Below, in pieces: positions 1 to 9,472 of a stretch of 64,000 nucleotides of DNA. The DNA is from Hydrogenophilaceae bacterium (GTDB lineage: Bacteria; Pseudomonadota; Gammaproteobacteria; Burkholderiales; Thiobacillaceae). The stretch lies in assembly GCA_024709485.1 (NCBI GenBank), contig JANJWO010000033.1:1-64000 (forward strand), read 5' to 3'. A program made the translations under genes and the position numbers. How positions within the stretch are numbered: the first letter of the stretch is position 1; each line of letters starts with the position of its first letter. The notes beneath the pieces were generated by a model, which was not told where the DNA came from, made no database searches, and was given only the letters and a program-made list of their open reading frames with translations.

Positions 1-100
1 CACTTGTGGGGAGAGTTGGGGTGGGGAGGCTCGCAGGGCCTGGCCTGGTGCTGTCGCTTCCTCCTCCCAACCTCCCACGCAAGTGGGGGAGGGGATCGAT
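1..100. repeat. G/C-tract intergenic repeat, same family as 4060-4335
   Basis: GTTGGGGTGGGGAGGCT at 15-31 plus an inverted relative CCTCCCAACCTCCCACGCAAGTGGGGGAGGGG at about 63-95. Confidence 0.55.
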
Positions 101-111
101 TCGTTGTTTCC

Positions 112-528
112 CTAAGGCTTCCACAGCTCCGGATGCGCCCAGTATTTGGCATTGAGCCAGTCCGGCGCCGGCTTGTAGGTGTGCAGGTCGAAGAGATACA
201 GCAAATGCCCGTCGTCGGCCTCGGCCAGGCGCTGCATGCCGAAGGCGAGGAAGTCGTTGAAGACGAGCGGCCGGTGCTCGCGCGCGGCGATGAGCAGGGC
301 GGGGGCGCGCTGCTTGAGATCGCCGAGCAGGCCGAGCGCGGCCTCGCGTTCGCACTCGACTTCGATGAAAGCCAGGGCGAGGTCGGCCATGTCGTGGGCG
401 GCGACCAGCGCCCCCTCGCGAACGGAGAGGTAGTCCTGGGCCAGCGCCTGCGCGGCCATGCCTTCGGCGCGCAGCTTCATGGGCTTGCGCTGTTTCAGTT
501 CGGCGAGGATCAGGTCTTCGATGCGCAT
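112..528 (-). CDS. hypothetical protein (138 aa)
   Basis: Complete ORF starting MRIEDLILAELKQRKPMKL; coherent protein-like composition, family not recognised with certainty. Confidence 0.65.
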   Translation of the reverse strand: MRIEDLILAELKQRKPMKLRAEGMAAQALAQDYLSVREGALVAAHDMADLALAFIEVECEREAALGLLGDLKQRAPALLIAAREHRPLVFNDFLAFGMQRLAEADDGHLLYLFDLHTYKPAPDWLNAKYWAHPELWKP

Positions 529-566
529 ACCGCATTCTAGAACGGCGGCGTTACCATAAGCGGCTT

Positions 567-1367
567 ATGGAATTGTTCGCCGCCTGTCTCGCCGCCCTGA
601 ACGAAGCCGATCCGGCGCGAAAATGCGCGTTGGCGGATGCGCTTTTCCAGTCCTGGGCGGCGGGTGAGGTCGAGATCGACGAAGCGCTGCCAGCGCATCC
701 CATCGCCGAGCCCGGCCGCCCGGCGAAGCCGGAACTGGTGCCGCCGCTGGAAGTGCCGCGGCGCAAGATCACCTCGGCCAGCGGCCGCGCGGCGCTGTTG
801 CACGCCATCGCCCACATCGAGTTCAACGCCATCAACCTCGCACTGGACGCGGCCTGTCGATTCAGGAACATGCCGCGCGAGTTCTACGGCGACTGGCTCA
901 AGGTGGCGGCCGAAGAGGCGCTGCATTTTCGTCTGGTGCGCGATCACCTGCACAGCCTGGGCCATGCCTACGGCGACTTTCCCGCGCACAACGGCCTGTG
1001 GGAAATGGCGGTGAAGACCGCGCACGACCCGCTGGTGCGTATGGCCCTGGTGCCGCGCGTGCTGGAGGCCAGGGGGCTGGACGCGCAGCCGGCGATCGCC
1101 GGCAAGTTCCAGTCGGTCGGGGACGCGCGCGCGGTGGAAATCCTCGGCGTGATCGAGCGCGACGAGATCGGCCACGTCGCCATCGGCAGCCGCTGGTATC
1201 TGTATCTGTGCCATCAGCGCGGCCTGGAGCCGCTGGCGACTTTCCGGGCGCTGTTGAAGCAATACGACGCGCCGCCGCTGAAGCCGCCGTTCAATATCGC
1301 AGGCCGCAAGGCGGGGGGATTCAGCGAGGAAGAATTGTCCTGGCTAGAGTCCCAGGGTATGCGCTGA
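567..1367 (+). CDS. DUF455 family ferritin-like protein
   Basis: Motifs HAIAHIEFNAINLALDAACRF, AAEEALHFRLVRDHL, IERDEIGHVAIGSRWY typical of the DUF455 diiron-like family. Confidence 0.85.
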   Translation: MELFAACLAALNEADPARKCALADALFQSWAAGEVEIDEALPAHPIAEPGRPAKPELVPPLEVPRRKITSASGRAALLHAIAHIEFNAINLALDAACRFRNMPREFYGDWLKVAAEEALHFRLVRDHLHSLGHAYGDFPAHNGLWEMAVKTAHDPLVRMALVPRVLEARGLDAQPAIAGKFQSVGDARAVEILGVIERDEIGHVAIGSRWYLYLCHQRGLEPLATFRALLKQYDAPPLKPPFNIAGRKAGGFSEEELSWLESQGMR

Positions 1368-1817
1368 CACGCGCCGGCTGGCGCGGTCCCATTCGCCGTC
1401 GAAGCGAAGGGCGAGTTCGGCCGCGTCGCCGCGCGCGTCCCGGCGCATGAGGCCCCGGGTCTCGTCCTTGTCGTGGCGCTTGAGCACGCCCTTGTCGTCG
1501 GCCAGCACGAAGCTGTCGCGCGCCGGCGGCGGATCGGCGTCGCGCACGCGCACGTGCAGGGCGTGGCCCCACACCGACAAGAGGCGCATCATCTGGCCGG
1601 CATGCCGCCTGAGATAGGTGTCGTCGGCAAGCAGGATCTTGATGGTGCGTTTCTGCCGGCAGAATTCCTTGAGCAGTTCGATGCGCGCGGGCGATTCGTA
1701 GCCGCCGTCGGCAAGATCCCAGTCGTAGATGCGGATGAGGTGGGTCGCGCTTTGCAGCAGCGTGTCGAGCGCGCTGAGGTAATCGGACGGCGTTTCAAAA
1801 CGGATCGCGTCAGACAT
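1344..1817 (-). CDS. hypothetical protein, possible phospholipase D-like fold
   Basis: ORF MSDAIRFETPSDYLSALDTLLQSATHLIRIYDWDL; 3' end overlaps the convergent DUF455 gene by 24 nt. Confidence 0.65.
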   Translation of the reverse strand: MSDAIRFETPSDYLSALDTLLQSATHLIRIYDWDLADGGYESPARIELLKEFCRQKRTIKILLADDTYLRRHAGQMMRLLSVWGHALHVRVRDADPPPARDSFVLADDKGVLKRHDKDETRGLMRRDARGDAAELALRFDGEWDRASRRVSAHTLGL

Positions 1818-2919
1818 GGGCCCATCCTGCGGTGTACCAGTCGTGGAACAGTCCGGTCAGCGCCTCGCCGTAATCGGCCGGCGGCAGGGCGCGCGTGTCC
1901 GCCAGCTGCATCAGCGCGCGGCGCTCCGGCCCGGTGGCGCCGAAGTCCTCGCCGTTGACGAAGAACTGCGTGCCGGAAAACAAGAGCCGGGTCCTGCCGT
2001 CCAGCTTAAGCCCGTTTTTGGCGAGGCGCGCGGCGAAGGCCTTGGCGCCCAGCGCTTTGGCGGGCGGGCGGAAGAACACGTCGGGCTTGGGCTCGGAGAA
2101 ATAGCGGCCGACGAAGGCCTCGACCAGCTCGGCGTCCCAGCGCAGCTTCTCCAGCTGCTCGCCGATCTGCGCCAGCATGGCTTTGGGAATTTCCGCGCTG
2201 TGCTTTTGCGGGGCGAGCTCGGGGTCGGCGTAGCGACCCGGCAGTTCCAGTTCGTCGTGCAGGAAATCGAGGAAGCCTTCGCCCAGCTCCTGGAAGGCGG
2301 GGGCACGAAAGCCGATGGAGTAGGTCATGCATTCGTCCTCGGCGATGCCGTCGTGGGCATAGCGGGGCGGCAGGTAGAGCATGTCGCCGGGGCCGAGCAG
2401 GTATTCTTCCTCGACCTCGAAGTGCTTGAGGATCTTGAGCGGCAGGCCTTCGACCAGGTCGAGCTTGTCCTGCGCGGAGATGCGCCAGCGGCGGTGGCCC
2501 ATGCCCTGCAGCAGGAACACGTCGTAGGAGTCGAAATGCGGCCCCACGCCGCCGCCGGGCACGGCGTAGCTCACCATCAGGTCGTCGAGCCGCGCGCGCG
2601 GGATGAAGGTGAACTCTTCGATCAGCGCGGCGCCGCTGGCGAGGTGATGGTCCAATGATTGAACCAAAAGCGTCCAGTCGCGCCTCGGCAGCTTCTTGAA
2701 GTCGGCCGGCCGGAACGGGCCGTGGCCCAGCGACCAGTGCTTGCCGCCGCGCACCAGGCGCGCTTCCACGCCTTCGCTGCAGGCGAGGGCCTGCATTTCG
2801 GCGGGCGAGAGCAGGCCGGTGAAGCCGGGAATGGCATTGGGCACCAGCAGCGGCTTCTTGTGCCAGTAGTCGCGCAGGAATTCCTTGGCGGTCATGCCGC
2901 CCAATAGCTGCAATTTCAT
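1810..2919 (-). CDS. cupin/JmjC-type ribosomal oxygenase (RoxA/YcfD-like)
   Basis: Motifs FLRDYWHKKPLLVPNA, PHFDSYDVFLLQGMGHRRWRI (HxD), LYLPPRYAHDGIA. Confidence 0.88.
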   Translation of the reverse strand: MKLQLLGGMTAKEFLRDYWHKKPLLVPNAIPGFTGLLSPAEMQALACSEGVEARLVRGGKHWSLGHGPFRPADFKKLPRRDWTLLVQSLDHHLASGAALIEEFTFIPRARLDDLMVSYAVPGGGVGPHFDSYDVFLLQGMGHRRWRISAQDKLDLVEGLPLKILKHFEVEEEYLLGPGDMLYLPPRYAHDGIAEDECMTYSIGFRAPAFQELGEGFLDFLHDELELPGRYADPELAPQKHSAEIPKAMLAQIGEQLEKLRWDAELVEAFVGRYFSEPKPDVFFRPPAKALGAKAFAARLAKNGLKLDGRTRLLFSGTQFFVNGEDFGATGPERRALMQLADTRALPPADYGEALTGLFHDWYTAGWAHV

Positions 2920-2949
2920 AAACTCGAGAAACCCAGTAAATTCAATTTA

Positions 2950-3026
2950 CATAGAGGAAGCGGAGAGATCAGGGGAAGGCAAAATTTTTCCCGGTTTTCC
3001 GCTGTTACCTCAGCTCCCTCTGTGCA
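2950..3026. repeat. intergenic dyad repeat, CAGAGG family (degenerate copy)
   Basis: Left arm ACATAGAGGAAGCGGAGAGATCAGGGG; reverse complement of right arm GCACAGAGGGAGCTGAGGTAACAGCGG. Confidence 0.6.
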
Positions 3027-3103
3027 GTAAATTGATTATGCCAGTTTGCTTGTTTCCAATCCCGGAATAGAATCACCGAAAATACATGATTAGCGGAGCA
3101 AGC

Positions 3104-3571
3104 ATGCTTAACCCGGGTGACGTGGCGCCGGACATTTCCCTGCCGGACGCCGACATGAGTTTCGTCGAACTCAAGGATTTCAAGGGCAAGAAGAACGTCG
3201 TGCTGTATTTCTACGTGCGCGACAATACGCCCGGCTGCACCACGCAGGGCATCGAGTTTTCCGAGCTGGAAACCGATTTCGCCAAGCTCGACACCGTGGT
3301 GCTGGGGGTTTCGCGCGACGACTGCATCTCGCACGGCGTGTTCCGCGACAAGCACGGCATCAGCGTGCAGCTCCTGGCGGACAAGGAGGGCGAGGCCAGC
3401 CAGGCCTACGGGGTGTGGCAGGAAAAGGAGAAGGATGGCGTCAAGCGCATGGGCATCGTGCGCTCCACCTTCGTCATCGACAAGAAGGGCGTGGTTCGCC
3501 ACGCCCTCTACGGCGTGCAGAGCAAGGGCCACGCCGAGGAAATTCTCGAACTCATCAAGGAAATGCAATGA
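3104..3571 (+). CDS. bcp: peroxiredoxin, BCP/PrxQ type
   Basis: MLNPGDVAPDISLPDADMS...VVLYFYVRDNTPGCTTQG...STFVIDKKG. Confidence 0.9.
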   Translation: MLNPGDVAPDISLPDADMSFVELKDFKGKKNVVLYFYVRDNTPGCTTQGIEFSELETDFAKLDTVVLGVSRDDCISHGVFRDKHGISVQLLADKEGEASQAYGVWQEKEKDGVKRMGIVRSTFVIDKKGVVRHALYGVQSKGHAEEILELIKEMQ

Positions 3572-4053
3572 CCCAGGTCGCCAAGAACACCGTCGTCACC
3601 ATCACCTACACCCTCGCCGATTCCGACGGCGAAATCCTCGAACAGAGCGAACATCCGCACAGCTACCTGCACGGCGGCTACGGCAACGTCTTCGAGGTGG
3701 TGGAAAAGGCGCTCGAAGGCAGGCAGGCCGGGGATGTCGTCGACATCAAGATGCAGCCCGACGAGGCCTTTGGCGAATACGACGAGCAACTGGTGCGGAT
3801 TGAGGATCGCAGCGTCTTCCCGGAGAATATCGAAGTCGGCATGCAGTTCGAAGGCCACGGCGAATCTTCCGGCGAAGTGCACGTCTACACCGTGACCGAC
3901 ATCACCGACGACAAGGTGGTGGTGGACGGCAACCATCCGCTCGCCGGCCAGGCGCTGAATTTTCATTGCGCGATCACCGAAGTGCGCGCGGCCGACCCGC
4001 ACGAGATCGAGCACGGGCACGCGCATGGGGCGCATGGGCATCACCATCATTGA
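3568..4053 (+). CDS. slyD: FKBP-type peptidyl-prolyl isomerase SlyD
   Basis: MTQVAKNTVVTITYTLADSDGEILEQS...IFKBP-like insert and His-rich tail HGHAHGAHGHHHH; ATGA overlap with bcp stop. Confidence 0.92.
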   Translation: MTQVAKNTVVTITYTLADSDGEILEQSEHPHSYLHGGYGNVFEVVEKALEGRQAGDVVDIKMQPDEAFGEYDEQLVRIEDRSVFPENIEVGMQFEGHGESSGEVHVYTVTDITDDKVVVDGNHPLAGQALNFHCAITEVRAADPHEIEHGHAHGAHGHHHH

Positions 4054-4059
4054 ATGAAT

Positions 4060-4335
4060 GCGTCCTCTCCCTGGCGGGAGAGGGGGAGGGGGGTTCTTCG
4101 GAGTCCCCCTTTTTTGTTGCCGGCGCTGTCGTCGCGGGGCAACCGATGCAGGCCGGGCTTGTGTTCGATTGGCCATTTTCCGCGGCCAAAGACCGGCGGC
4201 CGGGCGGGAACGCCACCCCCCAACCATCCCCCTCCCGGCCTCTCCCACAAGGGGGGGGCTTTTCCCCCTCCCCGGCTTGCGGAGTTTTCCTCCCTCCCCG
4301 CTTGCGGGGAGGGTTGGGGTGGGGAGGCTTTGCTG
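4060..4335. repeat. G/C-tract intergenic repeat cluster (CTCTCCC...GGGAGAG-type stem-loops)
   Basis: CTCTCCCTGGCGGGAGAG at about 4064 and CCTCCCTCCCCGCTTGCGGGGAGGGTTGGGGTGGGGAGGCT at about 4289-4329; GTTGGGGTGGGGAGGCT is shared exactly with positions 15-31. Confidence 0.65.
4088..4116 (+). terminator. putative intrinsic terminator downstream of slyD
   Basis: GGGGGGTTCTTCGGAGTCCCCCTTTTTT hairpin plus T run. Confidence 0.6.
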
Positions 4336-4455
4336 TTCGCTCCCCTCCGGGCTGCCCAAATCGACGCCAGTCTCGGCAAAACCCCTTCCGCCCATCCCCT
4401 TGCTTTCCCCCCAACCCTGCTAAAATTACGCACCTCAAAAAATCGCCGTGTATTG

Positions 4456-5424
4456 ATGAAAACCACTTTTCTCGATTTCGAGCAGCCCATCGCGGAGCTG
4501 GAGTCCAAGATCGAAGAACTGCGCTTCGTGCAGGACGACTCCGCGCTGGACATTTCGGAAGAGATCAGGCGCCTGTCCAAGAAAAGCCAGAAGCTGACCG
4601 CGGACATCTACGCCAAGCTCTCGGCCTGGCAGATTTCCCAGGTGGCGCGCCACCCGCAGCGTCCCTACACCCTGGACTACATCAGCGGCCTGTTCGACGA
4701 CTTTCAGGAACTGCATGGCGACCGCGGCTTCGCCGACGATCACGCCATCGTCGGCGGCCTGGCCCGCTTCAACGGCGAGCCGGTGATGGTCATCGGCCAC
4801 CAGAAGGGGCGCGACGTCAAGGAGCGGCAGTTCCGCAATTTCGGCATGCCGCGCCCGGAGGGCTACCGCAAGGCGCTGCGCCTCATGCGCCTGGCGGAAA
4901 AATTCCAGATCCCCATCCTCACCTTCATCGACACCCCCGGCGCCTATCCCGGCATCGGCGCCGAGGAGCGCGGCCAGAGCGAGGCCATCGCGCGCAACCT
5001 GTACGCGATGTCGGAGCTGAAGACGCCCATCATCTGCACCATCATCGGCGAGGGCGGCTCCGGCGGCGCGCTGGCGATCGGCGTGGGCGACCGCACCCTG
5101 ATCCTGCAATATTCCACCTATTCCGTGATTTCGCCCGAAGGCTGCGCTTCCATCCTGTGGAAAAGCGCCGACAAGGCCTCGGTGGCAGCGGAAACCCTGG
5201 GCATCACCGCCGAGCGCCTGTTGTCGCTGGAACTGGTCGACAAGGTCGTGCCCGAGCCCCTGGGCGGCGCGCACCGCGACTGGGACGGCATGTACACCAA
5301 CATGCGCAAGGCGCTGGCCGACACGCTGGCCGAAGTGCGCCACCAGCCGCTGGACGCGCTGCTGAACGCGCGCTATCAGCGGCTCATGGCCTATGGCCGC
5401 TTCAAGGAAGAGAAGCAGTCCTGA
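4456..5424 (+). CDS. accA: acetyl-CoA carboxylase carboxyltransferase subunit alpha
   Basis: [22 protein letters not shown]...[30 protein letters not shown]...[27 protein letters not shown]. Confidence 0.97.
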   Translation: MKTTFLDFEQPIAELESKIEELRFVQDDSALDISEEIRRLSKKSQKLTADIYAKLSAWQISQVARHPQRPYTLDYISGLFDDFQELHGDRGFADDHAIVGGLARFNGEPVMVIGHQKGRDVKERQFRNFGMPRPEGYRKALRLMRLAEKFQIPILTFIDTPGAYPGIGAEERGQSEAIARNLYAMSELKTPIICTIIGEGGSGGALAIGVGDRTLILQYSTYSVISPEGCASILWKSADKASVAAETLGITAERLLSLELVDKVVPEPLGGAHRDWDGMYTNMRKALADTLAEVRHQPLDALLNARYQRLMAYGRFKEEKQS

Positions 5425-6358
5425 TCCGGCCGGACAGGCCCGCGCCTGCCTCGCGCGCCATCTCAAGCCCGGTGCGCAGCTGCGCGCGGCGTTTTCCGGC
5501 GGCGTCGATTCCGTCGCGCTGCTGCACCTCCTGGCGCGCCTCGCGCCTGAATTTCCGTTCTCGCTTTCCGCCGTGCACGTGCACCATGGCCTCAATCCCG
5601 GGGCCGATGCCTGGGCCGCGTTCTGCCTGGCGTTCTGCGAGCGCCTCGGCGTTCCCTGCGAGGTGGCGCGCGTGAACGTGCCGAGAAAATCCGCGCAGGG
5701 CCTGGAGGCCGCCGCGCGCCGCGCGCGCTATGCGGCCTTGTGCCGCCCCGGCGCCGATGCCGTGGCGCTCGCGCCCCACCACCCCCACCTGGCCTCGTCT
5801 GTGTTTCCCCTGCTCGTGGGGGGCGGCGCCCCCCGCGCGCTGGCGGCGATGCCGGAGGCGCGCGCGCACGACGGCATGCTGTTGCTGCGCCCCTTGCTGA
5901 ACCTGCCCAAGGCCGAACTCGTCGCCTACGCCCGCCGCCACCGCCTGCAATGGGTGGAGGACGACAGCAATCTCGACACGGCGCTCGCGCGCAATGCCCT
6001 CAGGCAGGACATCCTGCCGCTGCTGGAGAAGCATTTTCCCGACTACCGCGAGCGCCTGGCCGGGGTGGCGCGGCGCATGGCCGAAGTGGCCGTCCTGCTG
6101 GAGCACATGGCGGGGCAGGATGGCGCGGCGCATTCGGAAAACGAGCTCGACTGCGCCGCATTGAAAGCCCTGCCGGAAACGCGTTCGCGCAATCTGCTGG
6201 CGCACTTCCTGCGCGCGCAGGGCGCGGCGTTGCCGCGGCCGGCGGCATTGCGCGAAATCCTGCGCCAGCTGACGGAAGCGCGCGGGCGCCTGAGCCTGCC
6301 GCTGCCGGACGGGCGCAGCCTGGTCCGCGTCCGCAACAAGGCCCGGATCGAGCCCTGA
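5393..6358 (+). CDS. tilS: tRNA(Ile)-lysidine synthase TilS, with an aberrant central motif
   Basis: [16 protein letters not shown]-loop, [26 protein letters not shown]; HxxDDQxET-type motif replaced (see findings). Start uncertain, overlaps accA. Confidence 0.85.
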   Translation: MAASRKRSSPDPAGQARACLARHLKPGAQLRAAFSGGVDSVALLHLLARLAPEFPFSLSAVHVHHGLNPGADAWAAFCLAFCERLGVPCEVARVNVPRKSAQGLEAAARRARYAALCRPGADAVALAPHHPHLASSVFPLLVGGGAPRALAAMPEARAHDGMLLLRPLLNLPKAELVAYARRHRLQWVEDDSNLDTALARNALRQDILPLLEKHFPDYRERLAGVARRMAEVAVLLEHMAGQDGAAHSENELDCAALKALPETRSRNLLAHFLRAQGAALPRPAALREILRQLTEARGRLSLPLPDGRSLVRVRNKARIEP

Positions 6359-6389
6359 TGCGCAGGCCTTGCTTTATACTGCGGGACAG

Positions 6390-7418
6390 ATGAAAACCCT
6401 GCCCTTCCTGCTCGCATTGCTCGCCGGGCTTGCGCTGTCGGCAGTGCAGGCCGCGGAGCCGATCGTCATCAAGTTCAGCCATGTGGTCGCGCCGGCGACG
6501 CCCAAGGGCAAGGCGGCGGACAGGTTCAAGGAACTGGCCGAGCGCTACACCCAGGGCGCGGTGAGAATCGAGGTCTATGCCAACGGCCAGCTCTATCGGG
6601 ACCGCGACGAAATGACCGCGCTGCGGCTGGGCGCGGTGCAGATGCTGGCGCCTTCGCTGTCGCAGTTCGGCTCGCTCGGCATGCGCGACTTCGAAGTGTT
6701 CGACCTGCCTTATCTTTTCCCCAACAAGGCCACGCTGTACCGCGTGATGGACGGCGACATCGGCAAGCGCCTGCTGGCCCGGCTCGAGGCCCGCAACATC
6801 AAGGGCCTGGCATACTGGGACAACGGCTTCAAGCAGGTGAGCGCCAACCGCCCGCTGGAAAGCGTCGAGGACTTCAAAGGCCTGAAAATGCGCATCCAGT
6901 CGTCCAAGGTGCTGGACGCGCAGATGCGCATGCTGAGAGCCATGCCGCAGGTGATCCAGGTCATGGACGTGCGCACCCGCCTGGCGGAAGGCGCGGTGGA
7001 CGGCACCGAGAACACGCTGTCGAATTTCTACAGCCAGCGGCTGCACGAGGTGCAGAAGCACCTGACTTTGTCGGACCACGGCTATCTCGGCTATGCCGTC
7101 ATCGTCAACAAGCCGTTCTGGGACGGGCTCAAGCCGGAGATCCGCGCGCAGCTGGAAAAGGCGCTGAAGGAAGCCACCGCCTACGAGCGCAGGATCACGC
7201 AGGAAGAGAACGACAACGCGCTCGCCGCGATCCGGGCGGCCGGCACCACGGAAATCCACGTGCTGCCCGACACCGGGCGGCGCGCGTGGCAGCAGGCCCT
7301 GCTGCCGGTGCACGAACAGCTGTCCGACCTGCTCGGCAAGGACACCATCCAGGCCATCTACAAAATCGCCGCCGAGGTGGCGCGGGAAGAGCGGCCGCAC
7401 AATGGCAAGCGGCAATAA
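6390..7418 (+). CDS. TRAP transporter substrate-binding protein DctP
   Basis: Signal peptide MKTLPFLLALLAGLALSAVQA; IVIKFSHVVAPATPKGKAADRFKELAERYT, KMRIQSSKVLDAQM, VDGTENTLSNFYSQ. Confidence 0.92.
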   Translation: MKTLPFLLALLAGLALSAVQAAEPIVIKFSHVVAPATPKGKAADRFKELAERYTQGAVRIEVYANGQLYRDRDEMTALRLGAVQMLAPSLSQFGSLGMRDFEVFDLPYLFPNKATLYRVMDGDIGKRLLARLEARNIKGLAYWDNGFKQVSANRPLESVEDFKGLKMRIQSSKVLDAQMRMLRAMPQVIQVMDVRTRLAEGAVDGTENTLSNFYSQRLHEVQKHLTLSDHGYLGYAVIVNKPFWDGLKPEIRAQLEKALKEATAYERRITQEENDNALAAIRAAGTTEIHVLPDTGRRAWQQALLPVHEQLSDLLGKDTIQAIYKIAAEVAREERPHNGKRQ

Positions 7419-7456
7419 AGGCGTTTAACCACGGGGCGCGCGGGGAAAAAAACTAA

Positions 7457-7516
7457 AACACCGAGGAAGCAGAGGACAATATGCTTGCCTCCGTTGCCTC
7501 TGTTATCTCTGTGTTC
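7457..7516. repeat. intergenic dyad repeat, CAGAGG family
   Basis: Left AACACCGAGGAAGCAGAGG; reverse complement of right AACACAGAGATAACAGAGGCAACGGAGG. Confidence 0.7.
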
Positions 7517-7554
7517 ATGGACTCCCCTGTGCTTGGCAGAAACTTTCCATCCGC

Positions 7555-9471
7555 ATGATTCGTTTTCAGTCCCTCACGCTCGCGCGCGGTACCAAGCCGC
7601 TGTTTGAAGCCGCCGACCTCACGCTCAATCCCGGCGAGAAGGCCGGCCTCATCGGCGCCAACGGTTCGGGCAAGTCCACGCTGTTTGCGCTCTTGCGCAA
7701 CGAACTGCACGCCGACGGCGGCGAGGCGGATTTCCCCGCATCCTGGCGCATCGCCCATGTCGCCCAGGAAACGCCGGCGCTCGAACGCGCCGCCATCGAT
7801 TACGCCATCGACGGCGACACCACGCTGAGAAGGCTGGAACGCGAGCTGGCGGAGGCGGAGGCGCGCCATGACGGGCATCGCATCGGCGAGCTGCACGCGG
7901 CGCTGCGGGACGCCGACGCCTACACCGCGCGCGCGCGCGCCGAAACCCTGCTCACCGGCCTGGGCTTTTCGCACGCGCAGATGAATGAGCCGGTGGCGAG
8001 CTTTTCCGGCGGCTGGCGCATGCGCCTCAATCTCGCCCAGGCGCTGATGTGCCCCTCCGACCTCCTGCTGCTGGACGAGCCCACCAACCACCTCGATCTC
8101 GACGCCATCATCTGGCTGGAGGACTGGCTCAAGCGCTATGCCGGCACCCTGATCGTGATTTCGCACGACCGCGATTTCCTCGATGGCATCGTCAACGTCA
8201 TCGTGCACATCGACGGCCGCAAACTCAAGCGCTACGCCGGCAACTATTCGGCCTTCGAAACGCAGCGCGCCGCCAATCTGGCGCTCTCCCAGGCGGCATA
8301 CGAGAAACAATCACGCGAACGCGCGCACCTGCAGTCCTTCATCGACCGCTTCAAGGCCAAGGCCACCAAGGCCAGGCAGGCGCAGTCGCGCATGAAGATG
8401 CTGGCGAAAATGGAGGAGCTGGCGCCGGTGCATGCGGCGGCGAGCTTCTCCTTCGAGTTTCGCGAACCCGAGCGCGCGCCCAACCCGCTGCTGGTGATGG
8501 AGGCGGTCGTCGCCGGCTACCGGGCGCAGGCGGGCGACAAGCCCGTGCTGGCCGACATCAATCTCAGTCTCGAAGCCGGCAGCCGCATCGGCTTGCTGGG
8601 CGTGAACGGCGCCGGCAAATCCACGCTGATCAAGACCCTGGTCGGCGAACTGCCGCCGCTGTCCGGCGAAGTGCGCCACGGCAAGGGGCTGGCCATCGGC
8701 TACTTTGCCCAGCACCAGCTGGAAATGCTGCGCCACGACCAGTCGCCGCTGTGGCATTTGAACAAGCTCGCACCGATGGAGCGCGAACAGGCGTTGCGCG
8801 ATTTCCTCGGCGGCTTCAACTTCGCCGGCGACATGGCCACCGCCCCGATCGCGCCGTTCTCCGGCGGCGAGAAGGCGCGCCTCGCGCTGGCCTTGATCGT
8901 GTGGCAGAAGCCGAACCTGCTCTTGCTGGACGAGCCCACCAACCACCTCGATCTGGAGACGCGCGAAGCGCTGACCGTGGCACTGGCGCAGTTCGAAGGC
9001 ACCCTGGTGCTGGTGTCGCACGACCGCCACTTGCTGCGCGCCGCCACCGACGAATTCATGATCGTGGCCGACGGCGGCATGCGGCCCTTCGACGGCGATC
9101 TCGACGACTACCGCGACTGGCTGTTCAAGACGCGGCTCGCCAAGCCGGAAGCCGAGGCGCCGAGCGAGAATCGCCTCGACCGCAAGGCCGAGCGCCGCCA
9201 GGAAGCCGAAGCGCGGCAGAGGCTGTCGGCGGCGAGGAAGCCGATCGAGAAACAGATCGCGCAGCTGGAAAAGCGCATGGAGGCCCTGAACGCGCGCAAG
9301 GTGGCGGTGGATGCGCGCCTCGCCGATCAGGGCATCTACGCCGAAGCCAGCAAGGAGGAACTGAAACGCCTGCTGCGGGAACAGGCCGAGCTCGCCGGGG
9401 AACTGGAAGGAGTCGAGGGCGAGTGGCTCATGCAGCAGGAAGCGCTGGAGGGATTAGGCAACTTAGCCTAA
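7555..9471 (+). CDS. ABC-F family ATP-binding protein (YheS/Uup-like)
   Basis: Two Walker A motifs (GANGSGKST, GVNGAGKST), signatures FSGGWRMRLNLAQAL and FSGGEKARLALALI, LLLDEPTNHLDL twice, C-terminal coiled coil. Confidence 0.92.
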   Translation: MIRFQSLTLARGTKPLFEAADLTLNPGEKAGLIGANGSGKSTLFALLRNELHADGGEADFPASWRIAHVAQETPALERAAIDYAIDGDTTLRRLERELAEAEARHDGHRIGELHAALRDADAYTARARAETLLTGLGFSHAQMNEPVASFSGGWRMRLNLAQALMCPSDLLLLDEPTNHLDLDAIIWLEDWLKRYAGTLIVISHDRDFLDGIVNVIVHIDGRKLKRYAGNYSAFETQRAANLALSQAAYEKQSRERAHLQSFIDRFKAKATKARQAQSRMKMLAKMEELAPVHAAASFSFEFREPERAPNPLLVMEAVVAGYRAQAGDKPVLADINLSLEAGSRIGLLGVNGAGKSTLIKTLVGELPPLSGEVRHGKGLAIGYFAQHQLEMLRHDQSPLWHLNKLAPMEREQALRDFLGGFNFAGDMATAPIAPFSGGEKARLALALIVWQKPNLLLLDEPTNHLDLETREALTVALAQFEGTLVLVSHDRHLLRAATDEFMIVADGGMRPFDGDLDDYRDWLFKTRLAKPEAEAPSENRLDRKAERRQEAEARQRLSAARKPIEKQIAQLEKRMEALNARKVAVDARLADQGIYAEASKEELKRLLREQAELAGELEGVEGEWLMQQEALEGLGNLA

Positions 9472-9472
9472 T

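Noticed and set aside
4017-4053. His-rich HGHAHGAHGHHHH tail as an engineered tag
   Set aside because: Natural metal-binding tail typical of SlyD.
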